From: Opisthocomus hoazin
Lineage: Eukaryota; Chordata; Aves; Opisthocomiformes; Opisthocomidae
Direction: 5' to 3'
Assembly (NCBI RefSeq): GCF_030867145.1
Contig: NC_134422.1
Coordinates: forward strand, 9,124,531-9,188,530
Length of the DNA: 64,000 bases
The position numbers and the translations under genes are program-made. Below, piece after piece: positions 12,501 through 24,107 of the stretch (position 1 is the stretch's first letter; each line of letters starts with the position of its first letter). Below the pieces are notes generated by a model. That model did no database searches. It was not told where the DNA came from and was given only the letters and a program-made list of their open reading frames with translations.

Positions 12501-15500
12501 TCCTCTGTTGTTGACCTATTCAGACTATCATATAATTAAATTAATAAACAAAAGCTAGGCTAATTTACAAATTGCTGTATCTTCATGGCTAATGCATTCT
12601 GATGACATTTAGCTCATTAAGCCTTTGAAAATTTAAACAAATGTCAGCTATAGAATACTGGATTCTGACTCATACATATCGAACATGCACGAGGCCTTGG
12701 AAACTGAAAAACTGTTACAACAGAAACTGATGCTCCTCTATTACTACTGCAACTCTGTACCACAAAGTCTTTTCGTCTCAAAATGTTAGTTCTAGAATGA
12801 GCTAAGCACACAGTATCTTGATAAATACTACAAGGCCACATCACCTGCTTTTTACAGTTAGCTGTTTCTCTTAAACAGGACATGGTGACACGATGTATGA
12901 CATCCTCTAACTCCTACTGCATATATGGACAGAAGAAAAAAGGGCAAAAAAACCTTCCTAGATAATTTGACATCTCAACATTTGAGAACACAGTTAAGAC
13001 AATTTATGTGAAAGATATACAAAGCATGTAGTACTTACCACAACCAGAGGAACTCTGACAGAACTGTTCCGATAAGGCCATTAATGACAATGCACATCCA
13101 TATCAGTTTATTGGGAAACTCAAATGCTTCAAACCCAGTATAGTGAAGCAGGAAAAACCCTGGCCACAGCAGCAACAGATTAAACAGCCCTACAAAACCT
13201 GAGTACAAAAACAGTATTAAGCAAATCACAGTAAGTATCCTTTCACATAACTAAAATCTCAGCTAAAATCTGCTATTTTGAAAACATGCATATATAAAAG
13301 CAGCAACAAAGCAGTATTTTAAATCTTTCAAAGGAAAGGAATATAAGAAACTTTAACTGACATTTACGAACACTGATTACGTCAGATATTTACAGGTTTG
13401 AAATGAAAAAAAAACCATCAAAAGGGCTGTCTGAATGCCTACAGGTAGCGTTCTTTCATTGTTAAGACTGTAAACAAGAAACAATTCACACAACCAGTCT
13501 CAAAAGTACTGGTAACCACGGGAACAATAGGCTTCCTCTACTTTCTTGGCTCTTCTGAGCTCCTTTACCACTCAAACACTTCAGTGCCTGAAAGCAAACA
13601 GTTTAATCACACACTGAATTAAAACTTTCAATAGAGGTATTCTTATTCTTACCAAAGAACATTGGTAAGTCAAGTTTATCTTCTCTATCTACTTTCCTCT
13701 TTATCATTACTATGTACACAGCATACAGCATTGCTCCTACAAGAGACCAAAGGGAACCTGTAAAGATGAAAAAAACCACTCATGTAAGACATGCCAAACA
13801 TGTTATGCACACTAGGATCAACTCTCCTAAACATACATCTATAACAATCAGAAATTAATTGTTTATTACAGAATCTATTACAATATGAGAAGCACAGAAA
13901 AAAGCAGAAAGTCCAAAAATGTAAATACTTTCCCAATTAAGCTATACACATTGCCGGGGGGGGCGGAAATCATCATAAATGTGCACTTTCAGAAGTTGAA
14001 ACTAACATTTCACAATCTGGCTTTTTACACAAGTAAGAAATATATAGCTTGCTATAGGACCTACTGAGTATCATCAAAAGATGGTACTCATCACTGCCTA
14101 TTCTAGAATCAAAAAAATTAAGGAAATACCTATTGTATCTTTTCCAGCAGATTTCTCAGATCCAGAAAGGTTAACAAGTACCACACCACCAATGCTAGCA
14201 AAAAAAGAAGAAATGCAAAACACTACTTAAACAAGAACTTTTTACAAAGAGAGTAAAAAAGGGGAATAAAACTATCATAATAGAGTTGTATCTTTAGATA
14301 TTTTCAGTTAACCAAAACCCACGTTCAGCAAAGCCAAAAGGAGTTCTCTGTTGCTAAGGCTGGATTCCAAGCTAAAAACAAAAAGCCCACTTTTACCTTC
14401 CCTGATCAATGTACCAGGCCTTTAATGAAACAGGCTGACAACGTCAAGCCTCTTTCCTTTTCCCCTCTACACAAAAATAGAGAAACCATAACTAAAAGCC
14501 AAGAAAATAAGTTCACATATTTCCAACAGAAATCTAATTAATCTGATTTCTTATAGGAGCACGTGATTTGGTAGCTCTTCATGATATGACATATTTAAAA
14601 AGACGTAATTCACTTGCTCTATTTATCTGTGAAACAAGGATTTAAAAAAAAAAAAGTGAAGCCTATCATATACTGTCACAGATACCATAGGTATAGCTGT
14701 CCTTTCACTGTATCAGGGAGTTTTTGATCAAATGTTGCATCCCATTATCTTACCTTAAAACAACAGCTAACAATTTGGACAGGGTAAAGCGATCGCCACT
14801 GTTACTGGGAAAGACTGCAGCTAAGATTAAAGTAAAAAGTCCTGCAAAAGAAATCATGAAGAGTTTATACAATGAAGTTTTGCTACTAGTTTGTTCAGAT
14901 CTTGTTCAAATCTGTACTTGATCTTAGCATCCATAATTTTAACTTGAACTATAATGAAACTACCACCTTATGATGTGAATCCTCAGATGAGCAAATACAT
15001 GCTCAATTTTCAGAAAGGCTAGCCATACTAACATAATAAACTGCAATAAGCCTGAAAACTCAGTGAGAATCACCCAATCATGCTGCTTAAACTGATTTTA
15101 TAAAACAAAAGTTACTCCTCAAAACACCATCACATAATTTAAATACTTTAAAGCTCATATTAGAGCCTTTCATAAAACCTGTAAAGTAAGTGATATGCAT
15201 CATATTTAGGTGATTTAAGCTCTTTACCCCTAAAACCATTTTTAAAAAAAAACCAAATAATTAGCAAGACTACTCTGAATTGTATCTATTTTGATAAAAA
15301 GTTATCCCATCTTTCCTTCAAACCTATCACACTTCCAATATATCTCTTTAACACACAGACTTAACCACAGAAGTACACACACACACACACAAATTTGAAA
15401 AGCAAAAAGCAGGGGAATCATGAAAAAAGCCTAAGTACCTGCAACTAGATAATGAATTTTTAAATGCACGTATTCAATGGCTTTAAGCATTACGATTACC

Positions 15501-18500
15501 CAAAAACATCTGGTGGTGTAAATACAACTTACCAGAGGTTGAAGACAAGATATTAACTATGGCAACTTGGGTATCTGACAGAGCTTCTTGGTAAGAGAAA
15601 TTTGCCAAGAACCACTGGGGGAAAAGAGAAATAATTTTGTGACTACATGGATAGCAACAGCAGAGTTCAAGTTAATCAGTGCAATAAAATCATACCTAAA
15701 GAAAAAACCCAAACAACTATTTATCCAAAAACAAAATCAGAACAACATTTTTACCTCAAACAGATTTCTAACTTCTATCAAAGTGGCAGGTACATTCAAA
15801 GACAGAGGCAAAATTAGAATTGGCCCAAACCAATCACATTCAACTATGTGTTTAACAATGAAATAACATACTTCAGAACTCAAACATAATTAAATAATTA
15901 AAATGAAATTGTAATAGTTATTCCACAGTAACTAAAGGTACTGTTTCACAAGTGTTTCAAGGTGATTACTGTGAAAGGGCTGCAAAGAAATTTCAGAGGT
16001 ACATGGGACATCAGTCAGCCTAGAGTACTTAGACACACATCGCCACCCTAAAAACCAAGCATCACCTGCATTCAATGCCTCACAAATATATTGGAAGGAT
16101 TCGTGTCCGATTTCCTTCATAACTATAAAAAAAGCCAAGTGTTTTATTATTTCTTGATTGAGATCTCATTAACAAGATCTCAGATATATGCTCACAGAAT
16201 TTACCATTCTCTGAAGTCTTAGGTGGAAATATATATACTGTCCAAGACAGACACATACATGCTGAAAGTGGCTGCATCTATGAACAGCACTAATAGGATT
16301 TTTTAACATGAGGACTCTACCCTAGGAAATCTACGTGTGTGTATATGGAAATAGACACACAGAAAATAATTTTTTAAAAAGCTATTTCATCCATCCAATA
16401 TCATTATTGAGTGGCTTATTCTCTTGCTGCTGCATGCATGTTCTTTCTGTATATGCACAGAAAAATTACATCACCGTTTTTTGGTCCATGCATCAACAGC
16501 ACTATTTTTATTGTTGTTGTTATGATTTTTGATGTTTAAACAGCACAGCTTCCTGAGAAAAAATTGTGGTGGGTCCACACTACAAATAACCTATCTAGCA
16601 GTACCAGCAAAGCTACTTCTTGAAAAGCTATCACTGACCTTCTCTCTACATTTTTACTCTCTCTCAAAACTCCTGCCACCGTTATCTCTCTCTCTCCCCC
16701 TAGAACTGAGGCATGATGCAGAAACAGCAGCAACCAACAGATTCATAAGTAAATCTTGCAGCCCTCAACGGAGCTGAAGGACAATTAACTATCTTCTCTT
16801 CACACTACTGCAGAGCACAATGCCACAGTGAGGCATAAGGTGGTACTCTTCCCGTGATGGCCCAGAAAGAAGCCATAGTAACATTCCCCTGTTTCACGCA
16901 GCCTCACTGCAGCTGTTAACAGCCTGTATACACGTCATCCCAGATTTTGCTGTACCAAACATACTCAGCATTGGACAACACGGCACAAAAACATGGCATA
17001 TCTTACAACTGACCTTACAGTTAACTACACACCCAGGATAACTTTTTATTACTCTCCCTTTAAGAAGCTGCACCTTCATGTCCAGCACACAAGGAAAGTT
17101 TTACTTCTCACAGTATAATTATAACATGAAGCATAAAGAATACAAGCCATCTCAATACTATTCCACTATCATTATTCAAGTTTTAATTGCATCTATTAAG
17201 TTTTCTAAAAGAACAGAGCACATACCACAAAGCAAAAGAAAAAGCTAATTTTTGCTACTTGAGTTGCAGTGAGTTTTCCTACAGTTTTTAATATCGATTC
17301 CTGCTCCTTAACCGTTGGATATGACATGCGAGACAGCTTTGCTTCCAATGCATGGCTGGATGGGAGTTGTCGAATCTCCATAATATTACTGAACCTTACA
17401 CGAGGCTTTTTGGGAGCTTAAGAAGAAAAAAGAAGGGAAAACAAAAAGAAAAAAGAAAAAAAAGGCTGCATATTATCATTAAATTTTTCAAGCCAACACA
17501 ATATGCAAATAGAACTATGACATTTAACACAGCACTGATGACAACACTTCACAAATAATAACTGGTTTTTCTTCAAACAGAAAACATGACATTATTTTTA
17601 TTTATTAAACTAGTATTTTGAGATTTGATAGGCCACTAGTAAGACAAAGCACAACTACTGTTTTCAATCAGTACAGTGGCCCATCCACACAAACCTTGCT
17701 GAAAAGCACCATCCCTCCTCCCTGCCAAAAAAATCCCCACAACGTACCAACAAATTTTTACGTAGGAATTATTCTGTACTGATAAATATTACATAGAAGA
17801 TTTTAACTGTTTAATAGCCAAATAGCCTAACTGCAAGGACAGTGTTTCAATCAGAGGATGAGAGTGTCCAACAGACCTCAAAGCTTAGCAGAGATCAGAG
17901 GGTCACTTGCTCATTTCAAATCCACCCTCTAACTAACCATGTAAACCAGGAACTGATTTTATATTTATACAGGTATTTTAAGTATCCTTAGTTTCCTGTG
18001 TAAAGAAAACATCGCATGCTACATACATTAGCCTAATTAAATATGAAACAAAACCTAATTTCCTAAAAAAAAAAAATTAAAAAGGGAAAAGCTACAGCCC
18101 AAACAACGCTCAAGTGATTGGTGCATGTTATCACAGGAGAGCAGAGCCTACCAAAGCTGTTATGAACATGTGTCGTCTAGAAATTAACAGAGAGACTTTC
18201 CCTTTTATAAGCAGGGACTCTTTTGCTGAGGATCAGATAATTGGATTCTTTGACAGTCAACTTTTTTTTAATTGTCTGGGACAGTTAGGCCTGTTTCAGC
18301 TACTATCACAAGATAGTAAGGCTTAAATAAAATCAGAATGCACATAGACTGTTAAAATTCTTACTTTGACCGCTTTGCTCCTGCTCTAAAAAGGACAATA
18401 GCTTGTGTTTCCAGAGGCTGACTCACTGCTGCTGGTCATACAAGCCCAGAAGGAAAGAATCACAAGTACTGAACCCAGCTGGTCCCTTGAGATAAACATA

Positions 18501-21500
18501 GGCTGGATCTGTAGTGACCAAGAAAGGTAAACTGAACAATAGGCCTATGTTTTCTCTACCTGAAAGTAAATATATGAGACCGCAATTCATGCAATTAGAA
18601 ATTTAATGAAGGGAAAAAAAAAAAAAAGTTAAATCCTGCAACATGACAGCAGTTGTACTAACGAAGAGGAAAGTAATTCATTCACCAAAGAACCAGCATT
18701 TCAGCATTCCAAAAAGCTTTACTCACTTTTCTCTGCATCACTATTATTACTGCCACTTTTTTCAGTTGGCAAATCATGAAACTTTACAGGAACATATAAA
18801 GGTTCACTCTGAAATGAATCAGTATAAGTAAAAATACAGTTAAGCAGGATATTTAAATTATAAGCAGAAGTAATGTAGCATATTAGAAAACTAAATAAAA
18901 GAAAATCCTGGTGAATATTAAGAGAATAAAATTTAACAAAGTGGTTTTGCACACAGCGTAAAAAATGTTCACACATAATCTGTATTTTATGTAAAACATG
19001 TTGGTAAAATGCAGTACTCAAAAATAACTGTGTGGTTTTGTGTTATATCCTCATGAACACAAAACTCATCCCAGAAAATTAAAACCTACAGATTTAAAAT
19101 TAACTCATCAAAAATCACAGTCATTTCATTAGATCTACAGCTTCTGTCCAAATGATAAAACTAGAAACATAAAATACAGAATACATATACAAAAATGGAT
19201 GCATACTCAACTTTCCTCCCATGACCCTAGAAGCTCAAGAACTAGAACTAAAACTCAAAAAATTTTGGGAAAGGAACTCCAATATATAAGGCACTTAGCA
19301 GAAGTTTTAATTGCTTAAAACACTTCTAAGAAGACAAGCTTTCAGCTGCTTGTTTAAGTTAAATTACTAAACTGCGAGTGAAGTAATAAAAAGATGTGCT
19401 AGCTGCATTTTCATCAGGCTCCCTGTTTAGGACCAAAAATTTTGGGGATATTTAAATTAATGCAAAATTGTCCAAGGTTAACAATGAATCCTGCTTCTTA
19501 AGTCAGATTATCTTAATGAATTGAGCAGACTAAGATTTTATTCTTAAATGTAGATAAAGTTGAAAAAAAAAAAAGAATGAAATTACAAATACTTCTGAGA
19601 AAAATCTCTCTTCAACTCCCTATTCAAGTTTAAAATACCCATATGGCAGTTTGTCAATACTCAATCGCCTCCCCCTACTCTGTTACAGAGACAGTGCAAG
19701 CTTTAAAAGTTCTGTGTCTTGGATACATTTCTGCATGTGGCCTCTGATTTAGGTATGCAGATTAAGCAGCAACCTGTGAACAACAGGGGCATAACAACTC
19801 ATCATTTATGGATGATGAAAATCACCACAAAAATGGCTATCTGGCAATGTAGCATATCAACAGGATACCAGTACTGACATATGATTCAGTAGACAGTAGT
19901 CACTCTGTCCACTGGAAGGAAGAAGGCAGTCCATTTCTCTTTCAAACTGCAGTGCAGGATCACAGTATACAAGATACTCCACTAACTGAATGATTCTGTT
20001 GTGGATGTTAGTTTTGAAAACTGTTTGGCTTTACCATCAGCTCCCCACATTTTGCTTTGGCAGTTACTGAGCTGAATATGTAAAGGTTTCCTTCTGTACA
20101 ACATAAATATTTCTTTCACAAACTACTACAGAAACATTCAAGGGGTTTATTGAGCTGAGAACCTATATTTCTCGTAACAAGCAATGTCATTATTTGTAGC
20201 ACTTACAAGTTACTAATCCCCTCTGCCAATGACTACTACATTTAAGACTACCATGTTTTAAAAACAAGAAGTCAGGATAATGGTGTCACATTATTACAAA
20301 GCATTGACCTTCACAAATTAAGCCACTTACCAGAGAACTGTTTACAGTGTTATCTGTTGTACAAGCAGCAAAATAACCTTCGGCATCTGCAAACTAATTA
20401 CAGAGCATTAAATGTAATAACCTATCAAGGCAGAGTTATTAACTGGAATTTTTTTGAGAACAAGTTTTTTTAATGCCTTTTTCCACAGTTATGTCACAAT
20501 TCCCTCTCCCCCTTCAGCCCTCCTCCCAAATAAGTAAGAGGGCTTAGAAGTTTAGTAAATAATTTGAGTAATTCCCAGTGCTTCTTGGAGAACCCCACTG
20601 AATTCAACTACCCAGGTACCAATGCAGGATCAGGTTATTCAAATGTCAAAACCTGTAAAGTTCAGTCTTAGCAAGACATGCTTTACTAAATTATTGTGCA
20701 TGTATTAGCAACAAGCCTCTTGTTTCTTCATTTTATTCATGCAAAATTCCTTTTCACAAAACCCTGGAATTCTGCCTTAGTTTTAACAAGACTTAAATTA
20801 AGATAAGGTCAAGTATCATTCTTCCTCTTCCTTCCCACATCTTCACAAGCACTACTACCCCCGTTCCCTGACCTGCAGCTTGCTGTTCTACTACGCTGGT
20901 AAGAAATCTATTAAACAAAGCCTCTAATGTGGAAGTGGGCTTGAAAGTAGGGTAATAAGTGTTTACCCAAGCAATTATTACTGAAATAAAAAAAATTCTA
21001 AATGTACAATTTTTCTTCCAGATTAATAAACACAAGACATTTTAAAGGCACTTGTAAGCATTATACAGTTCAATATTTAACTAAACTCCTTAGGGGACAT
21101 AAAAAAAAAAAAAAATCTTCTAACTGCAGACTATAGTCCTGTCTCTGCACTGTTCTTTTGAAATATGGTAGCATCAAAACTATTGGCTATTTCCTACAAA
21201 TTATTTTAAAAATTATTTTCACAGAATTAGAAAGAAAACAGTAATGAGATTCCAATAGCGGTGCCATGAGTGGCACACACAAAGGTGACAGATTGGGCAG
21301 TCTTACTCACTGCTCCAGTTCATGTGAGTTCATACAATCTTTCTTTGACACAGCACTGCCTGGGATTCAGTCGGTCAATATAACTGCGACAATTCACACT
21401 AGGCAATAGCCCCTTATTCTGCTAACCTGCTGATCTTAATACTTTTGATCAGTATAATTGCTCTATACAACTAATGATCCTTCACCACTTTTATCATCCT

Positions 21501-24107
21501 TATTTGCCATTACTGCCAATAAAGAATGTGTGTAAATTCTGTTTATTTCCCAGTTACGTATGAAGATCCTGAACAGCATCAAGTCTAACACGTGCCATAC
21601 AGACATTTGGCATTAAAGACTCATCTAGCAAAAATTATTTCAGGGTATCAGCCAACTCAAAATGCCTTACGTGTATAACAGATTTTTTATTTTTTTTTTT
21701 TTTAAACTGAAGGTTTAGGTGTTTGGGGTTGATTTTGGGGGTTTGTTGTGGGGTTTTTTTTTAAATAAAAAACATTTGCCTTAATGTCATGTAACACTTC
21801 AGTTATTTAAGTACATTATGCCTACGGCCATCACTATCAGTGAAGTCTGGCATATCCAGAAGAACTGAAATCAGTTCCTTTCACGCAAGCTATTTTCTAA
21901 AATGACATGTTGATTAACAGCATGTTCTTGGATCACCTTTTCTGTTACGTTAATGCAAGATTAATATCAGGCCTAATGCCTTACAGCTTCCCGAGTCCTG
22001 CTGTTCAGCATTCCGAAACACTGGCACAGAACAAGCGGTCTTCCTAGGACCTCTAATTTCCTTGGAAAAAAAGTATGTATTTCTGTAACACAACAAGAAT
22101 TTTAGACTAACATAAACTACGCCTAGTTCTAGAATCAGCAACAGAAGGTCTCGTGTGTGAAGGAGACAAAAATACAATATTAGCAACAACAACATAATTC
22201 TACCACCTTTCCTAAATATAACTTTAAAAACCTCAAAAACTCTTAGCAAACAGTTCATAGTTCTGCTAAAGACAAAAAGAGTCAGTAATAAAAATGAACT
22301 ACAAAGCTCAAGTATCGATTCCATTGATTACAGATGCTGGGGAGGCAAAAGGGAACCAACAGCAGTGAGACTCTTAAGCTCTTCTTCAAAAGAACTATCC
22401 TCTGCAACTGTCCAAGATAAAATATCAGGCTAGATGGGCCAATAGTCTGGCCCATTAGAGCATTTTCTACGATTCCTGACACATTTCATATTGCTTTTCC
22501 CTTTTCTTCCTCTCACAAGACTACTATTACGATTGCCATGTCTTCCCATGTTGCGATTCAGTTTATAACTGCTTTTCTGAAAGCACTATTTCACAAATAA
22601 GTAAACTTTGTCTTTCTCTTGTCCCTATTTTAAGTTTTTTTTGCACAAACTTCAACAAATATCAGAACATTTATAGTTAAAATACTTACAAAAGCTGTAT
22701 GTCTTCCACGAAACCCACGAGTACACTGTTGCCTCCATGGTTTCCAAACAATGAATCCCAAGAGGTATAGAACAAACATGGACGTTTTTGCAAATGTACT
22801 GAAAAAAGGTTTGTTGTACGTTGTAAAAACATACTGTGGAAAGAAAATAATTGCAGTAAGAAAATAATTACAGTATCCAAAATTACCACTTAGGTGAGAA
22901 TTCACAAAATGAATGAACAGGTTCAAATATCTAGTCCAGAACATACTGGTTCCCAAAATGACAGTACTGTGAGTATTGGCAAGTATGACCAAAAGACACA
23001 AGTGGCCCTAGCTATTCCGGGCGTACCCTCCCCCAAGCCATCTTAAATGCCAACAAGGTACTGAGCCACCGGAGAAAAGCTACTTATTGCTCGTATCTAA
23101 CCAAGCAACATATTGATATGCCACTGAACTCAAATAGGACTGAAAATACATTTACATAAAAATATTTTCTAAACGAAAGACCACTTTTTTAAGCAACAGC
23201 ATAGTAATCACAAATTAGAGAACATTAATTAAGCAACTGTTCAGTACTAATACTGATTCCACTAGCTCATTGGGAAAAAAGTTTTATTAATATAATAGCA
23301 TGTTAAGCACAAACACTTTCATATGCTTAATTTCAAAACTGATACAGAACATAACTTAATGACAGTTCAGAAACATGAATTTGGCAAGAATTTATTAAAA
23401 ACTCAATTTCCATTGCTAAAGCTCTGTTTCAAGTCCTAAAACTTCACATGAAGTAACTACCAGATCAGTTTCAAGATGGTGAATATATGAACTAATTATG
23501 ACAAACTTGTCTGCAATTATAGGGCTCAGACCCCATGACCCAAGTCCTTTGGCCCTGCACTTCTAGATCTTCTGAATTATAACCTACCATACCACCTAGC
23601 CTGCAACGTTGCAGCTCATTTACGACTTCTCAGGAAACATATGGGCATTATTTTAATCAATATGGCAACAAACTGAACTCCCTAAGTACAGTACATAGTT
23701 ATGAGCTTATGTTGATTAATTTTAAAGTCACCATTAACACCTTCTGTCTTCAAAGCAAGAAGTCACCAAGTTGAGCTTGTTCCTAACTTTTAGCGGATAC
23801 AGGTTTGTTCACAAACCCAAAGGATATAGTCTTCCCCTGTATTGAAAAGGTGGTTAAATATCACACTAGAACACTCACTGAGTGTTTGAGCAACCATGTT
23901 TCTGCTGCATCTTTCTCCTAAACAGGATTTTATTTTCCTTTTACGATGCACACAACAATACTTACGGAAGTGAGTTCTGAAGAGGCAACCCATATCACGT
24001 CAACGAGGAGGAGAATGACAATTCCTAGAGCCATTCGTCTACGCTGAGTGGATGAACTGCTCTGGGAGCTCATCCGATTCATGATAAAAACCCACACCAT
24101 TTGTAAC
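3508..24107 (-). CDS. SLC35F5: SLC35F5, solute carrier family 35 member F5 (13 coding exons, N-terminus unresolved)
   Basis: This is a polytopic membrane protein of the SLC35F family in the drug/metabolite transporter (EamA-like) superfamily. Its transport substrate is poorly defined. I recognised it by near-identity of successive exons to the vertebrate protein as I remember it, for example [45 protein letters not shown] and [18 protein letters not shown]. Thirteen exons join with GT/AG boundaries and matching phases: 24107-23966, 22833-22690, 20393-20331, 18808-18727, 17416-17226, 15614-15533, 14841-14754, 14194-14130, 13757-13653, 13198-13039, 8699-8609, 4403-4249 and 3589-3508. They total 1450 nt, giving 482 residues plus stop counted from the first conserved Leu. 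The human protein has about 479 residues over the same span. No frameshift or internal stop was seen, so the gene appears intact. The start codon lies upstream, in exon 1 or exon 2, or is the Met three codons into the 24107 exon. Gene identity is very secure; the N-terminus is not. Confidence 0.97.
3672..3894 (+). mobile_element. Short CR1 copy with internal deletion
   Basis: The translated start ([20 protein letters not shown], then [10 protein letters not shown]) matches the late reverse-transcriptase ORF of CR1. It then jumps straight to the 3' region (GGACGGGGCTTTGAGCAACG...CCCTTCCAACCC) and ends ATTCTATGATTCTAG. Compared with the copy at 9.77-11.71 kb, about 240 bp is missing between 'GTTCAGCC' and 'AGGTNGGACGGGGC'. 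It lies in the SLC35F5 intron upstream of the last coding exon, antisense to the gene. Confidence 0.93.
4249..4403 (-). CDS. SLC35F5: SLC35F5 coding exon 12 of 13
   Basis: The exon is 155 nt, 51 codons + 2 nt. It encodes the last membrane helix ([20 protein letters not shown]) and the start of the cytosolic tail ([20 protein letters not shown], then KHRIQ). The acceptor is GAATTCCAG and the donor GTAGGG. Confidence 0.96.
8609..8699 (-). CDS. SLC35F5: SLC35F5 coding exon 11 of 13
   Basis: The exon is 91 nt, 1 + 30 codons, phase 0 at its end. It encodes [20 protein letters not shown] then [10 protein letters not shown], a conserved membrane helix of the second transporter half. The acceptor is ATTTTTTAG and the donor GTAATG. 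The 4.3 kb intron upstream (8700-13038) contains a decayed CR1. Confidence 0.95.
9773..11396 (+). pseudogene. Broken CR1 ORF2 (reverse transcriptase) remains
   Basis: This is the coding part of the decayed CR1. It survives as four separate open stretches (about 9773-9964, 9977-10315, 10331-10648 and 10923-11396) in shifting frames, with the FADD catalytic box in a short piece between the last two. No functional protein can be made from it. Confidence 0.9.
9774..11710 (+). mobile_element. 5'-truncated, decayed CR1 retrotransposon
   Basis: Successive frames encode CR1 ORF2 fragments. These include an endonuclease-RT linker segment ([20 protein letters not shown]), the early RT ([45 protein letters not shown]), the catalytic block FADDTKLSG near 10840, and the C-terminal [20 protein letters not shown]. 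Stops and frameshifts break it at about 9964, 10315, 10648 and 11396, so it is dead. It ends with GGTCCCTTCCAACCCAAAGC and a degraded octamer tail. It sits in the SLC35F5 intron between the 13039 and 8699 exons, antisense to the gene. A G-run interrupts it at 10098-10128. Confidence 0.95.
10098..10128 (+). repeat. Poly-G tract inside the CR1 copy
   Basis: There are 31 nt of G with a single A at 10105, including 23 uninterrupted Gs. It lies within the CR1 linker-to-RT region where other CR1s lack such a run. It may be a genuine homopolymer expansion, with G-quadruplex potential, or an assembly or length artefact. Confidence 0.95.
13039..13198 (-). CDS. SLC35F5: SLC35F5 coding exon 10 of 13
   Basis: The exon is 160 nt, 2 + 52 codons + 2 nt. 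It encodes two hydrophobic segments, [20 protein letters not shown] and [19 protein letters not shown], joined by [15 protein letters not shown]. The acceptor is TTTTGTACTCAG and the donor GTAAGT. Confidence 0.96.
13653..13757 (-). CDS. SLC35F5: SLC35F5 coding exon 9 of 13
   Basis: The exon is 105 nt, 2 + 34 codons + 1 nt. It encodes a membrane helix ([18 protein letters not shown]), a charged [11 protein letters not shown] turn and LPMFF. The acceptor is TTTACAG and the donor GTAAGA. Confidence 0.95.
14130..14194 (-). CDS. SLC35F5: SLC35F5 coding exon 8 of 13
   Basis: The exon is 65 nt, 1 + 21 codons + 1 nt, from [14 protein letters not shown] to AGKDTI. It completes the helix begun in the previous exon. 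The acceptor is TTTTGCTAG and the donor GTATTT, the weakest donor of the set. Confidence 0.93.
14754..14841 (-). CDS. SLC35F5: SLC35F5 coding exon 7 of 13
   Basis: The exon is 88 nt, 2 + 28 codons + 2 nt, encoding a hydrophobic segment ([20 protein letters not shown]) and the start of the next helix ([10 protein letters not shown]). The acceptor is CTTTTGCAG and the donor GTAAGA. Confidence 0.95.
15374..15391. repeat. AC dinucleotide microsatellite
   Basis: About nine AC units inside an SLC35F5 intron. Confidence 0.85.
15533..15614 (-). CDS. SLC35F5: SLC35F5 coding exon 6 of 13
   Basis: The exon is 82 nt: 27 codons plus 1 nt, from [18 protein letters not shown] to ILSSTS. It is part of the EamA-like transporter repeat. 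The acceptor is TTTCCCCCAG and the donor GTAAGT. Phase matches both neighbours. Confidence 0.95.
17226..17416 (-). CDS. SLC35F5: SLC35F5 coding exon 5 of 13
   Basis: The exon is 191 nt: 2 nt of a split Thr codon plus 63 codons, ending in phase 0. It encodes a basic loop ([20 protein letters not shown]), then [20 protein letters not shown], and the start of a membrane helix (ISFFFCFV). SYPTVKEQ carries one more residue than the human SYPVKEQ I remember. The acceptor is TCTTAAG and the donor GTATGT. Confidence 0.95.
18727..18808 (-). CDS. SLC35F5: SLC35F5 coding exon 4 of 13
   Basis: The exon is 82 nt: 27 codons plus 1 nt, from [14 protein letters not shown] to SDAEK. The acceptor is CATTTCAG and the donor GTGAGT. 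It is hydrophilic loop sequence. The Ser/Asn/Glu-rich second half differs from the mammalian sequence I remember, while [14 protein letters not shown] is conserved. Confidence 0.94.
20331..20393 (-). CDS. SLC35F5: SLC35F5 coding exon 3 of 13 (micro-sized, 63 nt)
   Basis: This is a phase 0-0 exon of 21 codons, [20 protein letters not shown] followed by L. The acceptor is AATTAG just before TTT. A competing TTTGCAG six bases further in would break the frame, so the upstream AG is chosen. The donor is GTAAGT. It encodes part of the long hydrophilic loop after the second membrane helix. Confidence 0.93.
22416..22476 (-). repeat. Diverged interspersed repeat fragment (unnamed family), minus orientation
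   Basis: The stretch GGCTAGATGGGCCAATAGTC reads, in reverse complement, like the plus-strand sequence at 37204-37240 (AGACCAAAAGTCCATCTAGC). Identity over about 45 bp is roughly 70% by eye. This looks like an old dispersed repeat; I cannot name it with confidence. It lies in the SLC35F5 intron between the 22690 and 20393 exons. Confidence 0.55.
22690..22833 (-). CDS. SLC35F5: SLC35F5 coding exon 2 of 13
   Basis: The exon is 144 nt, phase 0 at both ends, 48 codons from [11 protein letters not shown] to RGRHTAF. It includes the second membrane segment ([19 protein letters not shown]) followed by a positively charged cytosolic stretch ([15 protein letters not shown]). The acceptor is TTTCCACAG and the donor GTAAGT. 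Confidence 0.96.
23966..24107 (-). CDS. SLC35F5: SLC35F5 first conserved coding exon
   Basis: The exon is 142 nt and enters with 1 nt of a split Arg codon (AG|G). It encodes 47 codons from [12 protein letters not shown] to VASSELTS. It contains a basic QRRR patch just before the first membrane segment (about residues 25-43, rich in Leu/Val/Ile). The acceptor is TTGAATAG and the donor GTAAGT. The Met at 24100-24098 is a fallback in-frame start. Confidence 0.95.

Noticed and set aside
12234..12539. 101-codon plus-strand frame in an SLC35F5 intron
   Set aside because: It is antisense to the gene, unrecognised, with no splice or promoter support.
20331..20387. Alternative acceptor TTTGCAG six bases inside the 63-nt SLC35F5 exon
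   Set aside because: Using it shifts away from the conserved [14 protein letters not shown] sequence unless frame is recovered. The upstream TTAG keeps the frame and the conserved residues.
22630..23001. 123-codon minus frame extending beyond the 22690-22833 exon
   Set aside because: The real exon is the 144-nt core bounded by CCACAG and GTAAGT; the extensions are intronic read-through.
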